The notes beneath the pieces are model-generated. The model saw only the letters and a program-made list of their open reading frames with translations, did not search any database and had not been told where the DNA came from. Source: Syngnathus acus (taxonomy: Eukaryota > Chordata > Actinopteri > Syngnathiformes > Syngnathidae). From it: DNA of 64,000 nt. The stretch lies in the NCBI RefSeq assembly GCF_901709675.1, contig NC_051106.1, positions 9,746,001 to 9,810,000 on the forward strand. Direction: 5' to 3'. Below, in pieces: positions 1-14,200 of the stretch. The position numbers were made by a program, and so were the translations under genes. Every line of letters begins with the position of its first letter. Position 1 is the stretch's first letter.

Positions 1-3000
1 CTCAGCTATCTGTTGAAAGTAAACACTGTCCTTACTTTAATTATTGCACAACAATTTCAGAAAACAAAGTTTGTTGTGCGATGGAGGCAAACACTGATGC
101 ACAAGGCACATTGCAACAACAACAGCAGCCAATTGACACTGCAGGTCGCAATTCCTACACTAGATTTACTATCTATGACATATTTACATGTATATACTTA
201 TAAATACTACATACAATTACATATCCATACAGCCAAGGCTTAAGACTGGCATTTGGCAACAACCTGAACACACAGACAGCCAAATTACATGTGCACAGAA
301 ATAAGTCCACAAGTGGCAAGGCCAGTAAACAATAATGAGTGTGAGCTAACTCTTCCCGCCCATTGCTTGAAATTAGGCTATTCTCCACCTCACTCCACGC
401 GCCACCATTGGAAATTATTTTGAGGGCTCAACTCTATTTTTCCCTCATTAAAACACATGTAATTATCGATGTTTACACTGTCGTTAAGATTTACAGCGGG
501 TGTTTTTCTTCACTCGAACCATGCCGTGTAAATCTGGCCATTGTACACCGAGGTACACTTGAACTCAACGCGAGTGGGCAGGAGAGTCGATTGGTGGCGG
601 AGACACGAGGAGACGCAGGTGATTAAAAAAAAAAAGATAGAGAAGGCAGGTGGAAACACAAAAATGCAGAAAGTCATTTTGAAAACAAAAACAGAACCCT
701 ACAAATGATTATCCAACTACTCTCAGTCACTGCAAGAAGCGCCCAATGGCAGGCTAGGCCAGGCCCATTGATCATATTCCATCTGAGCCTGCTGAAAAAT
801 ATGATGTTGAATGCGTCTTGTCATCAAGATTTGGAAAGTGGATGCCAAACTGATGCTGTTGTCACGTGGACTCATCACATGTGCTCAGATGAAAAGTTTC
901 CCCTCAACTCATCAGCAAATCCTCTCATCCTAACTTCCAAGCACGGATGTTTCTCATTCGGAAGGAGAAGAAGGGGTGGGGGTGTGTGGAGGACTGAAGG
1001 AGTCTTGTCACATTATATGTACCTGTCGGTGTGCGTCTCCACTTGTGCTTGTCATCTCACCTGACAGGTCTATCAGTGTCCACGGCCGATCAGAACACGT
1101 CCCTCAGTCTGACAGGCTGAGCCGACAGCACCTCCATCCAGACTGACAGCTCCTCAGGTAGCGGGAGGATGCGGCGTGGCGTGGCGTGGGCCACAGCCAT
1201 GCTTTGGATGAGTGAGAAGACACAACCAGAAAAGAAAGACGGCTCAAGAGACACCAAGGAAATGGCAATATTGGATCATTGGGGCCAAATATTATGCTGG
1301 CTCACTTTTATTTGAACAGTGATAACATGAAAGCAAAAGAAGAGCTTATTGAAAGCATTGCCTGGACTTCCATTTGGTGAAAATTGGAGTCATGAAATCC
1401 CTAATCTTTATGATATCTTTATATGATCTAAATCTAATCTTTATTTTCACAAAAGTCCACTGAACACAGCTGGTGCAAGCAAACCAATTCCTGTCTTTCG
1501 GAAAATTAAAAGCAAGAACAAACGGCGAGCTTGATGCATTCGAGTGAAAAACACCTGCAGGATGTGCTTAAGCTAACCCCGAAAAGCTGCTTGTGACCAC
1601 ACTCAAGGGTGATGAGATGAGAACTGAATCCCACCCACCTTGCCCTTCTCCTCACTTCCATGAAAACTATCTGTACCTTGTTGAAAGCCATTGACAGCGA
1701 GCACATCCAGTACAAAATGACAAAACCTCCTGTGCAAGGTACAAGCGTTCAAGAGCAATTTGATCAGCTTAGCTACATGGCTTCTCATGTATGAGGGCTA
1801 ATTAGCAATTAAGCATCAGGGTTAAGCTCCATTCACTTAGAAGCAAAGTGTGTGTGTGTGTGTGTGTGGTTGCCTTGACTTGAGAGTGCATTAGACATCT
1901 CTGTGATTAAAAAGAAGAATGAGGGGACCTGGGCAGTAATTCTCTCATTTTCATGACATCTCTGGGCCATTTTTTCTTTTTAATTCTCAGATCAAACAGA
2001 CAACAACAAAGAAGTCCCAATCCCCCCTCCCCGTCCTCGTCTCTCTTTCCAAAATGAGTTAAGCCTCTCAGCTCCATCATCCTCAACATGGCTCGCATCA
2101 ACAACCCTATGCTGCATGCATCGCCTCAGAAATCCAGCCCTCCTCACACGCACACACATACGCGCTCCTCTTCAGTGAAGGGTAAAAGATGAGGGGGGGG
2201 GGGGTTACAATTCCCCATATGTCAGTCTGAATTTGTACATGCAGACAAAACACAAAGTACCCCACAGTCACTGGAGTTTGTGATTGCAGCCTCTTCTTTC
2301 ACGTGGCCGCTCTTTGTCTTTTCTCATGAGAAGACATCAAAATGAGGAATTCGACAAAGGAATCGGGAGGGCTTCGGACGCGCTGACAGGCCCAAAATTG
2401 TAAATAATCGAGATGAAGTGGACATATTCAGGCCCTTGGGACGCTCCGTGTTTCCCGCTGATTACCTCCTTCTCTGCGGTTTACCATCTAACCTTCTTAA
2501 GGTGATTCAGGATTTTCACTCACAAACTTCCCTTCTGTCCCTGTTAGGATTTCAAACATCTTCAAGAGGAGATTGCGGAGAGGAACCAAGTCATGATTTA
2601 GAGAGATATGTCCAGATGAGGTGCAAAAAGAGCTTGTACACATGCTTGCTTGATGTGAGACTTCAAAAATGTTAACAATTAGTAAACGGTGCTGACCGGA
2701 TTATTTCCCCTAAAGTGTATACTTGGGGGTTGAGCAGTGTCACGGAATGGGCCCTAGAACTTCACTTTGGAGGTGAAGCGGGGGCGAGTGAGTCCAACAG
2801 CCAACTATTTGCACAGAACGCGACTCAGTCGTGAGTTTGAAGTGATCCTGTTTCACACACTTGTCACTACTTCAGGCTGGCAGGTCCTTACTGGCTCCAA
2901 GCTAGCTGCTTAGAGCGCTGTCACCAGTGCACTTAAAATTCATCTCATGCTAATGTTCATGTTTGCCGGCTCCCTTGAGCTATAAGGACACCTGCTTCTG

Positions 3001-5190
3001 CACACCATCGCTCATTAATGAACTGTAGCGTTGCTGAGTTGGACTTGTCCACCTCAAGCCAAACAACAGAAGAGGAAGATTCCCAATTCAAACTGGGCAA
3101 AAAAAAAAAAAAATCCCCCAGTTAACCTTCAAGGGGAAAATGACCAATCCTCCATTGCTCCTCAAATTGCATCGATGGGCCCAGCAAAGCGTGAAGTGTG
3201 CCAGACCACACATACGCGCTCATCAATTTAATCAGGCCGCGTCCAAAGATCCCAAGTTAATTATTCCAGCCTTTAAGGATTCCACCCGACTGCCATTGAG
3301 ATCTGTTAAAGGCGGCCGGATTAGTGGATTTGCAGAGTATTAGCCGGGCGGGCTGGCTGGCTGGCTGGCTGGCTGGCAGACCTCTGCACTGCGAGGCATC
3401 TTCAAAAGGTGACTTTAGCAGCACCTCCACAGGATCATTACACGTATAAAAAGGTGATCCACGTGAGAAGGGGGGAAGGCTAAGTCAATGTGACTTAAGC
3501 GTGGCAAAAGGGACATCATTAAAGACACTTTGCAGGGGATTGTTTACAAGTTACTTAAAGGGATTATGTCACCTTGGTTCAACGTCAAACTGCTTGATGA
3601 ACTTTAAGAGAGAATGCGTTCACCCCGGCCGGAAACAAACTAGGTCACTTAACTTCTCTCAGCGCAATGTCAAGTCTGTATTCAAAGAAATGTTGAAGCC
3701 TGAATCACTCCTCTGATATTTCATCCGACATAAAGCCCGGATTGACTTTTACCAAGTTCAGGTTCTGGACTTGATCAAGCCAGACGTTCATCAGTATTGC
3801 AAATCAGACGCTAACTTTTGAGTGGCTAAGTTGACTGTCAAGTTGAAGTATTCTTTCAAGATGGTCACCATCCTCTTGACCCCGCCGTGAACTTCCCTCC
3901 CAGTGGCAAAGCCGACTCTCCCCAAACGAGAGCTTCTCGTCCCTGGGCTGACAAAAGGCATATTTTGTAAGCAGGTCAGCAAAGGTTACAGCGACAAACA
4001 TGGAGCCGGGCGGTAAAAAAGACAAAAAGAATCTTGCTTTTTAATTATTTGATTAAGCGCCTTGATGCTATTAAATGCCCCAGAAACATTCAGCCTATAG
4101 TTCTCAATTCGACTTGACAGTTGCTGCATTACCAACAATAAATATAGCAAAAGGCTGCGCCTAAGGACAGGAAAGACCCCTAACTATGACCCTCATTTTT
4201 AATGACGAAAACAAGCAAGCAAGCAAGCAAGCGCGCACACACACTCTGCCTCACGTGGCGTGCGCACACACATACACAACCTCTGCACTGTAGCTCCTTA
4301 TTAAATTCTCTCACTCATGTCAGCGTACACACTAAAGTACAACTGATATTTCCAGGGCAACAAATTGTACACATAAATGGATTCAACTCACCAGTGTCAC
4401 TTCTGATTGATAAGTGGAAGGATTCGAGGGACACGGCCGTCATATGAAAACTACTTCGAAGTGTTGGTAGCTGGTGTCAGTGATAACCGAGATCCAATAT
4501 TACAGATTTTTATTTTTAGGAGGTGTTTTGACGAACAACACTATGATCAAAATGAGCACATGCAACATACTGATGACGTAAAGGCAAAATGGAACTATTT
4601 GAACGCTAAACATTTTATTTTACGGAGAGACTATCAGCAAACTAAGGATTGTGGCTAAAGTTCGGTCAATGGCAATAATATGAAACAATTCCCAATCATT
4701 TTGTCTGTACAGTCCTTCACATCACATTCTGGAATGACTGCAGGAGGTCATAACACAATGGAAAGGAAATGATAGATATTGTAAGCACAGAGCACAGGTG
4801 AGATTTTTCACAGTCGCACATGAGAGCTTCTATAAAAAAAAATACCCTTCACAGCAAAAATCTATTGTTTATGACCGGCTCGAACCAGTTTTACCTGATC
4901 CCGCAGCTACGACTGCTAAGGTGCCATTTCATCATGACTTCTGCTGGACAAGGTTTGATCTGCAATATGTACAGTGCGTCTGAAAACATGAGCCTGAAAT
5001 GAGCAAAAAAGGGAACCGACAGCTTTACACCGATGACGCAAATTGGATCTAAAGTCACATTTTGCTATATCTTGAGATGCACCGAATTTGGGGAATATGT
5101 TGCTGGAGGAATTTCAGTCCACGCATGCACGCGACGGCATGTACCGACACATTTGCAGAACCGCAGGCATGTCAACAGAGCTGCAGGGAA
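1..5190. other. Intergenic flank and babam2 3' UTR side
   Basis: No exon with conserved coding content was recognised here. The right end holds the babam2 3' UTR, which is read leftward from the stop codon at 5191-5193. Simple repeats are present: GT at 1849-1869, a G run at about 2192-2204, GGCT units at 3351-3377 and AAGC units at 4212-4232. The open frames in this stretch are short, overlap on both strands and have no recognisable family. Confidence 0.7.
4614..4619 (-). terminator. babam2: Candidate babam2 poly(A) signal
   Basis: This is the first AATAAA hexamer on the minus strand downstream of the babam2 stop codon, which lies 570-odd bases away. It would give a 3' UTR of about 0.6 kb. 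No transcript evidence is available, so its use is inferred. Confidence 0.4.
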
Positions 5191-5254
5191 CTAGAGTTTC
5201 CCGTTGGCAAAGGCTCCTTCTTGAAACTGAGGGATGAAGGTCTTGAAGTAAGCC
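5191..5254 (-). CDS. babam2: babam2 terminal coding exon
   Basis: 64 nt. It completes Lys363 and encodes [20 protein letters not shown], then a TAG stop at 5193-5191. The C-terminal tail is the MERIT40-contacting end of the family protein, which is known from the family. Acceptor CTTCCCCAG. Confidence 0.95.
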
Positions 5255-8200
5255 CTGGGGAAGAGGAGGGATAGTGGAAGATCATTTCACATCTGCAACG
5301 GGATGGAACCAAACTATTGCTGGTCGTTGGCGAATGTGTTGCAAGAGCGGCAGAACAAGCCAGAGCTTCATATTCCCGTGTCAATTGTCCTAAATCGCTT
5401 GTCCTTACTTTGCCCTCTTGGCCATTTCATTGCCGTCCCAGCGTGGGCTGTAAGGATACGACTTCTGCACTTGAGAATAAAGCTGCCCGCTGCTGGTGAA
5501 GTGGTACACCGACTGGAAGGTGAGGGTGGGCTGATCTCGGGGAAAGTACAGTGGCAGATCCACTACCAAGGAAACAAGCGGGGCATTTATTGACGGCTGG
5601 AGGTATCGCAGCTTTACAATAGGATGCCGTGTTCTTTTCTGATGCTCCTACCGTGCACTAAGAAGCAAAAGTCTTTCCACATGAGTAGAAGAGTAAGCTT
5701 TGTAAATCCCTCGGCATCATATTCCACCACTCCCCTGCAACACACACACACACGCAGGCAGGCAGGCAGGCAGGCAGTGATTATATATATACACCGCAGA
5801 GTCTAGTAAAAGATTAGAGGCAGAGACAAATGAATGGCCGCTGAAGGCTTGAGTAGAGGACGTGATCCTGGCTTGTTAACTCACATTCCAAAGTGGCTGA
5901 GGAATGCAGCAATGTACTCCCGTCTCTTGTGATAGCCTTGGATGACATACTGCACCTTCACACAACAAAACAGGGGGATTACTTGAGAAGCAAAACAGTC
6001 ACAAGGCCAGAAACAAGTTTGTACATCTCGTTTCTATCGTCATTTAACAAGTCAAAAGGCTTCTGTGATAGTGAACAGATGGTATTCGCTTTATAATGGT
6101 CATATTTTCAAAGTCAAAGTCTGCTTTATTGTCAATCTCTTCACATGCCAAGACACACAAAGAAATCGAAATGACGTTCCCACTATCCCACGGTGACAAG
6201 ACATAGTACACGACATACATACGAGCAAACAACACAAAATAAAAACAAGAAGGCACAAACAATGAATAATAAGAGTGACGAATAAATAATAAATAAACCA
6301 ATAACACAATAAATAAGAGGAGCAAAACGGAGCAAGTGTGCATACAGCAGAATATAGCGCAAAAGTACAGGACGTTTATGATGTTAACATGTTCAAAAAA
6401 GAAGCAGCTCTCAAGGAATTTGCAAGGAGACTTCTGACATTATTTATCTTAGTCTTATTTTAATACCACAAAAAACTGGAGTGTCGACATTTTTTTACAT
6501 TGACTAAATATTTGCTTTCAGGGAAATGACCATGACTCATTTTCACACCCATACTGGGAAAAACAAAAAAGCCTCCTCCATCCTGTGATTTGTTGGCTGC
6601 CTGGAGCTTTGAGTGATGCAACACAGGTGATGTTGCTCTGCAGGTATTCTTGTCTGCCCGCACCCAGAAGTGCATCCAACGCATATCTTTTTACTCTTCT
6701 ATGTTTGTGCGTGAGTGTAGAAAGAACATCACCGGAAGTGCTTCCTATTGCGTAAGGAAGACATTTCTCCTTCAAAAAGAAAGAAAATCCATTCTCGCCA
6801 CCCCCTATTGAGATCTCGTCAAATATATTCGAACCCAAAATGCATTTGCCACTTATGAATGAGAAGAATGTATTTCGACGGAATAGGGAAGGACAGGCAT
6901 TTTTCGAAATGGACCTGAAACTAAATGAGCAGAGGTAATGAATTTTATTGTTAGTTCTCATGCAACAAATGTATTTTCGCTGGGGCTGACGGAAATTGGA
7001 GCTGGGTTTTTACAATCCGCAGGAGGCAGGGAGAATTAATTAAAAAAAAAAAATAAAAAAAAGTATGAAAGTGAACAGAATCTGAGGAACTACTTGAGTT
7101 GTGACGCAATAAGAGCCAGGTGGGCTGATCATGAGAGCACACAAGGAGGTGATTTTTACAAACACAGACGAGCAAAGAAAAAGAAAAAAAAAACTGCATT
7201 TGCTCGCTTGTTCTGCTTCTACTAACTTCCAGGAAAAACAGAAATGCTAATATTGACATTACGGACACGGACGTTTTTTTTGGAATGAGTGGAAAGAGCG
7301 CCCGCCGATGGCAGTATCAATCGACATACCCATTTGCTTTGGAATAAAATCTGGCTTGGAATGGGCTTGATTGAGTCAGAATATTTCCAATGGGGGTGTA
7401 CATTTTTATTGTTCTCAGGTTTTTATAATAAACGTGTCCACGTAAACGTAACCATTGAGATGGAAAATTGTCGTGCCGACTTCAGAGGTCGTAAAGGAGC
7501 CTTCTTCTTAAGTGATATTTAAAATGTGAAGGCAGATGAATTCATGTGCAGCAATTAAGCGGGATCTCTGCATAAATCTGACTCATACCAGTTGCCTCAT
7601 TCCTCTTCTTCGATGATTCATGACTTTTACGACTTTTTATGTGAAGTAGCTATCACTTTACTGCACGTATATCTCACTGGAGATAAAAACACATTTCACT
7701 CAAACTGTACTTTTATATAAAAAAAATTTTTTTAAAAAAAGGCAAGAAACTTGATGGTGACACGATTAAAGAGAAACTAAAAGTTTCTTTTTTTCCATGA
7801 ACAAAGTTTTGTTCGATTATGTCATCGTGGCAAAATGAAAGTGAAGCTATCTATATTGAATAATTCAATCAAAAATGAAATGACTGGAATACATCAACAC
7901 ATTGTTTCATGTTGGTTGGCAAAACAAAAAAACAACCCTTATCTTTTGATGCTGATTCATTTTTTGAAGTGCTACACTGCACAGTTGCTGTCATAGCAGT
8001 TCAGCAGTTAGCAAAATAAGGTCCAGTAATAAGACCGTCTGGGATTTTCATTCATTTTCTGATCAGGGTCATGCGTCCGGATCTTGCATGCAGATCTTTC
8101 CCCAGCTCATATCATATTATGAAGAAAATGTTTCGCAATCATGCTCCATGGCAAGACGAGGGAGAAATATGCTGTAGTGCTCGGTTCTAATGCTGCTGGA

Positions 8201-11172
8201 GAGACTGGGGTCATTTAGGGACTCCATCACGTGGGATTCCAGGTAAACGCAAAGGATACAGCCGAAGCAATGTTCACTTTGACTGTGCGTGTTTATGCAC
8301 GGGGTGGAGGCGGGGAATGCATGTTGACTTCCCCTCAGGATACATGGCATTACATCCAGTCTACACGGCAGACCTACCTGTCAACCTACGGAGAGCGTAG
8401 AGCGCTCAGACGGCCAGTGGATGTTGGCCAGAGCGCCCACATGGCCAGATGACGGACACACGTGCATGAATGCACAAACAAGACAAACACGGCCTTGACA
8501 AAAAACAATCTTGATTGGTCGCACATTCGGTGGGATTAACGTAGGGACCGAGTGGCTATTTGTGACCAAGCAAATTGAGTCACCCATAGTGACGCAGATT
8601 TTAGAAGTGAGGTTTTGGCATAATCAAAGAGGGAACGATCGCAGCTTTCCAATGATAGCATTGTGCAACACTATTCATGACATCATTGTGATTATTCATG
8701 ACATTCTTACCACAGATATAAATAGGGACATACAACACGCCCCCCGGATAGAGCAACCAGAGACCAGTAGTGCTATGCTAATTCCTAAAGACATCCAAAA
8801 ATAGTGTAGCGTTTTTACCTTGTTCGTGAGTAACTGGCACACTTGTGGGACATAGTCAATCAAGCATCCTCCGCTCGGGAATGCTGGGATATGAAGTGCA
8901 GACGCACCTCCCAGAGCACTGTTGAACAAAAAGGACAGTCTGTTGTTAGACATATCGGGCGGCAGAAGATGATGCCTTGGAGACGGTGATTGAACAGCTC
9001 AGGGTTCCTTCGAACATTATTCACCGTCATTCTTTCATTCATATCCCGTAGTGCCATTCGTGATCAGTCCACGCTCGTCCAATCAGAAAATCTGCTGCTG
9101 CAGTTCCCCGATGCCTAACCAACCGAGGTTGTCGCTCCCTCGTTTTTCTCTCATCTGGGGCAAAATAAAAAACGGAATACCCCGAGGACGGGTTAGAGGT
9201 CTGAAAGAGCCGCTTACTGGCTTTTATTGCATTTGCTGCTGCTGCTTTCTGACGCCATCATATCCTTCATTATAGCAGGATGATCACATCACAGGCCATG
9301 AATATAACGCTAAATGTCACATCACATATACCTTGAGGAATGTTGAGAGTTTTCCCACACTATAACATCAATAACAGCCTGATCGGTGTAATCGTTATCC
9401 CACAAATTCCCCAAGATTTTTTCCTAATCTTGACTGACAAGCCAAAGTTCCAGAGAACTGCAAAATATCGTGATGATTGTGGGAGTAAGAGGTGGAGTGC
9501 AGAATCATCTGTTTTACCTTGGCGTCATCACCCAAATCTTTATGGGAAACATGTTGTAATGGAGTTCAGCAAAAGGTCAGCAATGACTGGACTGGTGGTT
9601 TGGACGAGAGCTGATGCAACTGTGAATACTCCTCTTTGTCACAACTGCTGCTTCCTCATCTGCTGCTCTGTCATGACAAAATCCCAGTTCAACCTGTTTG
9701 CCACTCAAGCGAAGAGGGTCTTTCTCAAAAGAAAATCCACACAAGCTGCCATCAAGTGGCTTCTTGTCTCTTCTGGAGAATTTCAAAGAGCCAGGCTATT
9801 TATTTACACTAGGCTTTGTGCACATAAGGAGCATTGGCCTGTGCATTTTACCATACACCAAGCGACATTCGATTGGGAATTGCTCACAGCAGTGAAAAGA
9901 CGAGCCTTTGAAAGGGAAAATCTAAATAATGCCCATCTATCCACCCACAGTTCTAAGAATAGCGTTGCATCATTCACATGGAAATGCCGACCTCGGAACA
10001 AAATACACACTGATTTGTTTGTCACTCATTTGTGTCACAGTGTTCCATGCGTGGCTTTCAAAAGGAGACTCATTAGAACAATTGAGAAAGATTGAACACA
10101 ATCCGAAGACCAATTCGCACGTATAGTTTTCTGTGATGAAACAAAAGTAGCCAGTGTAGTCTTTGATTTTAACTACAAGTTAAAACATAATAAAAACAAG
10201 TACTACTTGAGGCTTGCGCTTACACCCCAAGAGAATAAAAAAAAAAAAAAAAAAGCTAAGGTACACAGCAAACACTTAAAACGGCGTTCTAATTATAATA
10301 TAAATCAAAGTCTGACATCTTAAGAACAGTCCCTTTACTCATCTTCAGTCATTTAGGGCTACAAATTGGAGAAACCTCTGAGTCATTTCAACATGTAATT
10401 TTAGAACAGAGGATGAGTTTCAAATGCTCAAGACATTGCCATAGTGATCTGGTGTTTTCACCAAATATATATTTGTAAGATTTCTATGAATATTTTCTCT
10501 GCTGTACGAGAGGTGTCAGAAAAGTTACAGGACACAAAATCTTGCTGGTAGATCAACTGGCCAATATTGAAGGGGGAAAATTCATAGTTTACAGTTAAGC
10601 GTTTGTACCGCCAGTCCTGGTACTATTCTGACACACCTTGTAAGACTGCTGGTGGAATTTCTGGTTATGCAAGCGTCTCATACACAACTGTGCCGCCATT
10701 AGGTGTGTCGTGGGAAACTGTCCAATTTGAGTTCATTGTTCTGAGAAATATTGTTTGCTTACTACTAACTGTATATCTTTGTTCATTCACCTAAACCTGG
10801 CGACACAGTGGCAGACGGAACAATATTCTTTAACGGATCAAGCCATGGCACGCAAGTCAATTATTTTTAAAAATGATTTCAAAAATCAGTGAAGACCTGT
10901 TAAGAATAGATGGCAAAAGGGCTCTTCCCATTAGCCACACAGGCTGGAGTCATGCAAACAAACGTGGTGCCTGGCACGACCCCTCTGAGCAATGCCGCTT
11001 ACTGTATGACATATTTACAGTAGCATATGAAAACACACACACACGCACACACACACAGACTCATGCCGAATGTGACAGGGTTGCCCGTGACTTCATCAAC
11101 CAGAGAGATTATGTTCTGTGACTCAGGTGGATGTTGACGAGGCTCAGCTTGTTTGTTTATGGGGGTGGGGGA

Positions 11173-11214
<42 letters not shown>

Positions 11215-14200
11215 TGTGCATACGGTGACTGAGTGAGCGCAGTTAAAAGCTCCGCTGCAGTGGGGACAGACACGCATGAATCATGAATCAAGCAACGTGA
11301 AAGATAAAGCATAGGACTACATTCTGATGACATTGTCACGTTGGCTCACGAGTCATATGCAAATTCAAACTTCCACAAGTGTGAAGGCATCGTAAAGGAT
11401 GAAAAGAACATAGAGGTTTTGGAGCAACATATGCCGTCAATCTTTTGGGGGGGACATCCCGGCGAGTCAATGCCAAGCCGCATTCTGCGAGTTACAACAC
11501 CGTGACAACGGAGAGCTCAAACTCTTGAGCAATTGAAGAGAGAGAAAGACAAAGCGTCGATAATGAGCGATCTCAGTTGCCAAATGCTAATTGAATGTTA
11601 TTAAACGGAAAGGTGATGTCACATAGACGTAAACATGCACCTTTTTTGAAGCGTTGCAGGCGTCAAATCGTAAGTGAGGCCTTTGGGATGCCGAGTGGGT
11701 TGCTGACCCCATCGAGAAAACAAAAATTGCGGCACGCAACTTCAAGAAAAATCAAATGAGTGAATATTTACATCTTTGTTGACCAACAATTCAAGTCAGG
11801 CATAAAAAAATTGGTATAAAACTCGTGGATGGATCCATAAAAAAGAAGTCTAAAGAGTCTTTTAGTCTCCCACTCACACAAACAAACAAACCATAAGCCA
11901 CTGCGATGTAAAATGCCATGCTGGAAAACACACCGACATAAAACAATTCCGAAGTTTTCAAGGTGACAAGGTGTCTTGAGTGGCTGACAGCGAGATAAGT
12001 GTCTGCAATGGCGTCGAGTCGTCTCATCTAGGTTTGCTGTTAGCGCTCAAATGATTTGAGATGTTTACAAAACCTTGAAAGACATTTGATCCAAATGCAA
12101 GCATTTTCAAAGGCTATAAAGCACCTCGACAGACCCTGAAGAAGGGACACACCAAAACTATTCACCCACACGCACGCACACACATCAGCATCCAGAACAC
12201 ACAAACAAGCGAGCCGAGCCGAGTCGAGTCGGCACCTAGAGGCAAATGCAGATACACAAACATTAGTGCACTGCAGCCTAAAACTGTCTCTCTGTGTTGA
12301 GTTTTCTGGGCTCCTAAATCTGGTTTGGGGGCAGAGACGGTGCCCACTCGATTCTTTTATGCAATGCAGCAGGTTTTGTGGGGAAAGGAGAGATAGATGT
12401 ATCTAGCTCATCTCATGGGCATGCTACAATCAGGTAAAAGAGAAGTCAACGTCAAAAGATCAATGTGTTGGCGTACTAGCAATCCAGCTGGAGAAAAGGA
12501 CTTTGTCAATTTGAGGGTCTTAATGCTGGCTCACTTGAATCAAACAAAAGTATGCTTGACTCTTCCCATAACAAAGCAGAAAAATAAATCTCTTTCAAAG
12601 ACGGAAAATAACATGCTAGCATGAAAACTCACAGTATAGTTCCTGGTGCTTGGCTGCTAAACATTACATAACAAATGAATCTTAAGCAAGGTATTTTGTT
12701 TTGGACTTTTCAAAATCAATAATTGCTACAGAAAAAGAAACATACAGTCCCATCAAAGACAGGAGCAGATGCACTGGGGCCGCCGGATACACAAAGCACT
12801 GCTGCTAAAACTGTGGGAGTCGGTCGGTCGGCCGGCCGGGCACTTCAACGTATTTTTCTTCTCTTGCTGCGAGGCCGAAAACATGACGGCGACGGGCTGT
12901 TTGAAGACCACGCAAGAAAATGCAGCGAGAGAGACAGAGAGAGCAAGAAAGCGGGAGCCAGTGGGAATCGAAACTGAGGTACAACGCTGCTGCTCAGGGG
13001 GGCTTTGCAAGTTTTGCTCAGCCCCTACCCAAGGAAGAATGAAAGGAAGATATCAAACAATCCTGCCGTGACTGGAGAGAAGAAAAGAGAAAAGAAGTGG
13101 AAGGAAGACAAAATGAGAGGGAACCGCGCTCCCTCTCCAGCGTGTTGATTTTTTTTTTCTTTTTCTATCATTTTTCCTCTCTATGTCGAGTGAGCGACGA
13201 CCTTGCTGGGTAGAGCAGAGCGCTTCTCTTGCTTTTAAGTCCCACTCACTCACTCGTTTCCCTTTGAGGATCAGCCAGAGGGATCAGCGGAGGAAAGGGA
13301 GTGATAGAAAATGGAGAAAGATGGCGAGAGAGGAAACAGGCTGCAGACGTTTGGAGAAAAAAAAAAAAAAAAGGCAATGAGGTGGTTGAGGGACAGAAGA
13401 AGAAGATAGACGATAAAACGAAATTATAATTTGGGAAAACAAATCTGGTCAAGAAAAACAAAAAAAAAGGCGGACACTAACAACCAGGATGCAAAATACC
13501 AAATCCTGTCATTTCAACTCGAAATAAACGTCCCAAATATAAATCCACTAACGTTGCTGCGTTACATTTTAGCTCCTGGATTTTCAAAAGCGCATAAACC
13601 GATTCCAATCATTTTCTAAGATTGCATGATAGGAATTGAAGCTTCATCATCTAAAATTGACACCAAATGGGTCGCTATCTTGCCAGAAAAATGGGGCAGA
13701 CAAAGACATCTTTCCCCTTCAGCAGAGCCAAAGTGCGATAATGAGCTCGCTACGACACTAAAAAGGGTCAGCGGGAACATGTAGGCAAACTAGCAGGGCA
13801 AGTCATTTGCATAAAGACAAGTATGCTAAAAGGCGGGCTAACTCACACTCCCATGTGAAATTAAGGAGCATCCGTGATGAATAAGAGCAAAATGCACAAA
13901 CTGGTACACACATGCAATCATTTGTTTTGAAACAAGAGCGAAGAAGCCGCCTTGGGTGATGAATTAACACACTCCCACACAGCTGACAAAAAGGTGCATA
14001 AAAAGCATGGAAGGGGGGATATTCACAGAGGGCCTTGATATGCATATGTGCAAATGTCTTTAGAGAAAGAGTCGAACATTGAGCAGGAAGAGGAGGCTGG
14101 CAAATGAGAGTTTGGAGCGTCTGCATTTGCACTGTTGCTTTCCTCATTTCGCGTCAAGCAGCCTTTTTCAGTTCAAACGTTGCAGCACACTGCCTTTAGC

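Noticed and set aside
3200-3340. Possible conserved non-coding element with TTAATTATTCC and GGATTAGTGG homeodomain-like words
   Set aside because: It cannot be supported without a cross-species alignment; such words are common in AT-rich DNA.
6044-6343. Minus-strand open frame with a C-terminal [12 protein letters not shown]-type segment, recurring at 57813-58179
   Set aside because: It recurs because the underlying DNA is a dispersed repeat. The frame differs in length between copies and has no known domain.
10999-11339. Open frames with long Thr-His runs on the minus strand (also at 19797-20123)
   Set aside because: These are translations of TG/CA microsatellites.
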